DNA of 64,000 bases, from contig CM076266.1 of the NCBI GenBank assembly GCA_038380795.1, positions 42,988,425 through 43,052,424 of the forward strand. The letters are read 5' to 3'. Both the position numbers and the translations under genes were made by a program. The DNA comes from Pyrocephalus nanus (Eukaryota; Chordata; Aves; Passeriformes; Tyrannidae). Below, piece after piece: positions 62,061 through 64,000 of this stretch (its first letter is position 1; each line of letters starts with the position of its first letter). The notes beneath the pieces are model-generated. The model saw only the letters and a list, made by a program, of their open reading frames with translations. It did not search any database and had not been told where the DNA came from.

Positions 62061-64000
62061 TTTGAGGAAAAGGGAGGAAGGAAGGAATACCTATTTCTCC
62101 CTGCTGTCTTGGGAATGATGCCTTGCTGATCTCTGGGCCACAGGCAATATTACCAGCATATACACATTTTCCTGATTATTGTCCTGACCCAGGAAGCCAC
62201 AAAATTACTCCCTTATTGCATTGTGATATAATGTATAAATGTGATTAAGATATAGCTCAAAGGAGATACTGTAATTAGCATGAAATAAAATTACATTAGA
62301 GACAAATAAGAAATCCTGGTAATTAACTAGAGTTTCCTTAAGTGTTGTTTGCTAATACATAAATGAACAAGGAGAGAAACCGCGCACAGGAAGGATGCAT
62401 GAAATGGTGACACTGGAATACCTGGTAATGGAATTTCTTCCTATTTAATGAATATGCTCTGTAGCATCAAAAGAGCTACTGTTTTTTAATGATAAACAAA
62501 GGGCTGGGTTGTAAATCACTAGGAATGACAGATAAGAGTATTTATTCAAGAAATGTCTCAAGAAATCTAGATGAAGCTAAAGATATATGAATATGGCTGG
62601 GGAGGAGACTTAAGTGAACACAAAGTAATTTTTTTTCCTCAATTTTGTTTTCAAGAATGTTTCATATTTTAAACCATGTAATTGATGAATCACTGTAAAG
62701 AGTAGGAACTTTCAGGAAAATAATTACTTGGATCCAGTATTTGTTGTAATAAAGATCTGTATCAATATTTGTAGAACAAATGGTCAATTTTACTACCTAG
62801 GTAAGCAGTTTAACTCTTTCAAGCCCTGCATGGTCTAGAAATACAAATCAGTGAGGGAGAACATGATAATTCAGGACCCTATTCCATTTAAAGGCATGCA
62901 AAAACTAGGAAGCCTTAAGGTACTATGAAATAACTACTATTTGAATAATAATCCAAACTGTATCTGTGTTCCTGAAATGTGGTGGAACAAATTTTTCTTT
63001 TTTTGTAAGTAAAGGACCAAATCCCTAAGGGTGTTCTCTGTTTGCCTTCTTGAACAGCAAAAAATGTCTGGATTTTACTTGTCTGGAATATTAGAAGAGA
63101 AAAGGCTGGATGTAAGAGAAATCAGAGACCAGAAGTTCCAGGAATGTAGCCAATTTTTTATTATAGTCAAAGATTGTGTAGCTGATTCAAAGATTAGTGT
63201 GCCTCCAGGATATTTTTCCAAACAGACACTGGGGAAATTAGGAGGAATGAGCTAAAGGTGTGAGGTTAGACTGCAATGCATTACATCTGCGTGGCCACTT
63301 TTTTTCAGAAGCATTGCCTTATTTTAGTCTAGTGAACCTTTGTATGAAATAAAGAGCAGAACAAGAATTAGGTGATTCAGTTCAGTTCACACCTTCACTT
63401 AGTTCATTTTAACTTCCCTAAATGTCCTTTTGCAGATGGGTCCAAATTCTTGGTCCATGATATCATAATGTCACGGAGGAGAGCAAAGAAGAAAAGACAA
63501 CAAATCCAACTAAAGGTTCAAGGTTTGGTAGGGAACAAACTGCATTCTTTAAAGGTGTTGAAGATTTGACAATATAAGCAGGTCTCCCCACTTTATGCAT
63601 TAAAAATTAAAATAAAAATATTCCAAATCCCACATAATTACTAAGTGTATAAGAATTTATTGCTTCTCAGGACTTAGGTGCCCTTTTACTAAAGAAACTA
63701 AAGTGCAATATAGCAAATCACATCCTAAGTCATTGACTGAGGTGTGGTGTACTCTTATTGTCTGTTCTTCTGGGATGGTGGACTCACATCCAAACATATC
63801 TCTTAATGACCTCTCCCATTTCATATATTTGCAAGTGTCAGGTTCTCTCTGCTGTATCAGTCAGTTCACAGAGCTCATTTAATTTAATTCCAGAGAAGTT
63901 ACTACAATCACTCTTTCACTGAGCATGAAAATATAATATATGATATAATCATATTTTTTCAAGGAAATATATATGGGGGATTTTTTGCTGTCTAGTCTCC
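62061..64000. other. AT-rich sequence to the window end
   Basis: No gene recognised. Plus frames 63031-63255 and 63372-63569 are hydrophilic but lack a domain or clear splice sites. AATATAATATATGATATAAT near 63931-63950 is simple AT-rich sequence. Confidence 0.5.

Noticed and set aside
1..64000. Bacterial-type systems, CRISPR arrays, phage genes, rRNA or tRNA genes
   Set aside because: No spaced repeats of CRISPR type, no operon-like gene packing, no tRNA cloverleaf or A/B boxes noticed. CR1 and LTR content place the window in a bird genome.

Overview
This window looks like bird nuclear DNA from an AT-rich, gene-poor region (intergenic or deep intron). The main evidence is at least ten CR1 LINE fragments of different ages. 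Several end in the avian CR1 terminal motif (ATTCTATGATT or its complement), and two carry remnants of the CR1 reverse transcriptase. There are also two solo retroviral LTRs with clean termini, scattered microsatellites and poly-A/poly-T tracts. I recognise no intact protein-coding gene, rRNA, tRNA, CRISPR array or bacterial-type operon. Apart from the degenerate RT pieces, the open frames are short (mostly 60-135 codons), T-rich or low-complexity, and belong to no family I know.

Layout. 1-6030: apparently unique AT-rich sequence with one (TG)n repeat. 6031-7506: a 5'-truncated minus-strand CR1 with RT remnants, split at 6285-6699 by a 415-bp minus-strand solo LTR with a perfect 6-bp target-site duplication. 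7507-11893: unique, with a homeodomain-like inverted repeat near 11.27 kb and relics of old repeats. 11894-12495: a 602-bp plus-strand solo LTR, probably ERVL-like. 12496-30600: mostly unique, with small CR1 3' ends at 18.8 and 25.2 kb and a possible exon with a GC donor at 29.3 kb. 30625-30946: plus-strand CR1 3' end. 32980-33035: a perfect 28-bp tandem duplication. 37770-38680: two very old plus-strand CR1 pieces in an order that a single insertion cannot give. 41720-41960: old minus-strand CR1 that keeps the FADDTK box. 43935-44237: plus-strand CR1 3' end. 46440-46680: a dense cluster of hairpins and paired CAATTG sites, my best enhancer candidate. 52091-52295: minus-strand CR1. 55937-56527: the longest open frame (196 codons, minus), unrecognised. 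58090-58385: very old plus-strand CR1. 60911-60970: AT microsatellite. 61800-62060: a locally GC-rich patch with a stable-looking hairpin.

No set of genes works together here. What the window records is layered transposition: old CR1 copies, younger CR1 copies, then an LTR inserted inside one of the younger CR1s. I found no convincing previously undescribed system. The items most worth a second look are the nested LTR, the regulatory-looking AT-rich patches at 11.2, 26.2 and 46.5 kb, the 88-bp exon candidate and the 196-codon frame. All family assignments come from memory of consensus sequences and were not checked by alignment or database search.
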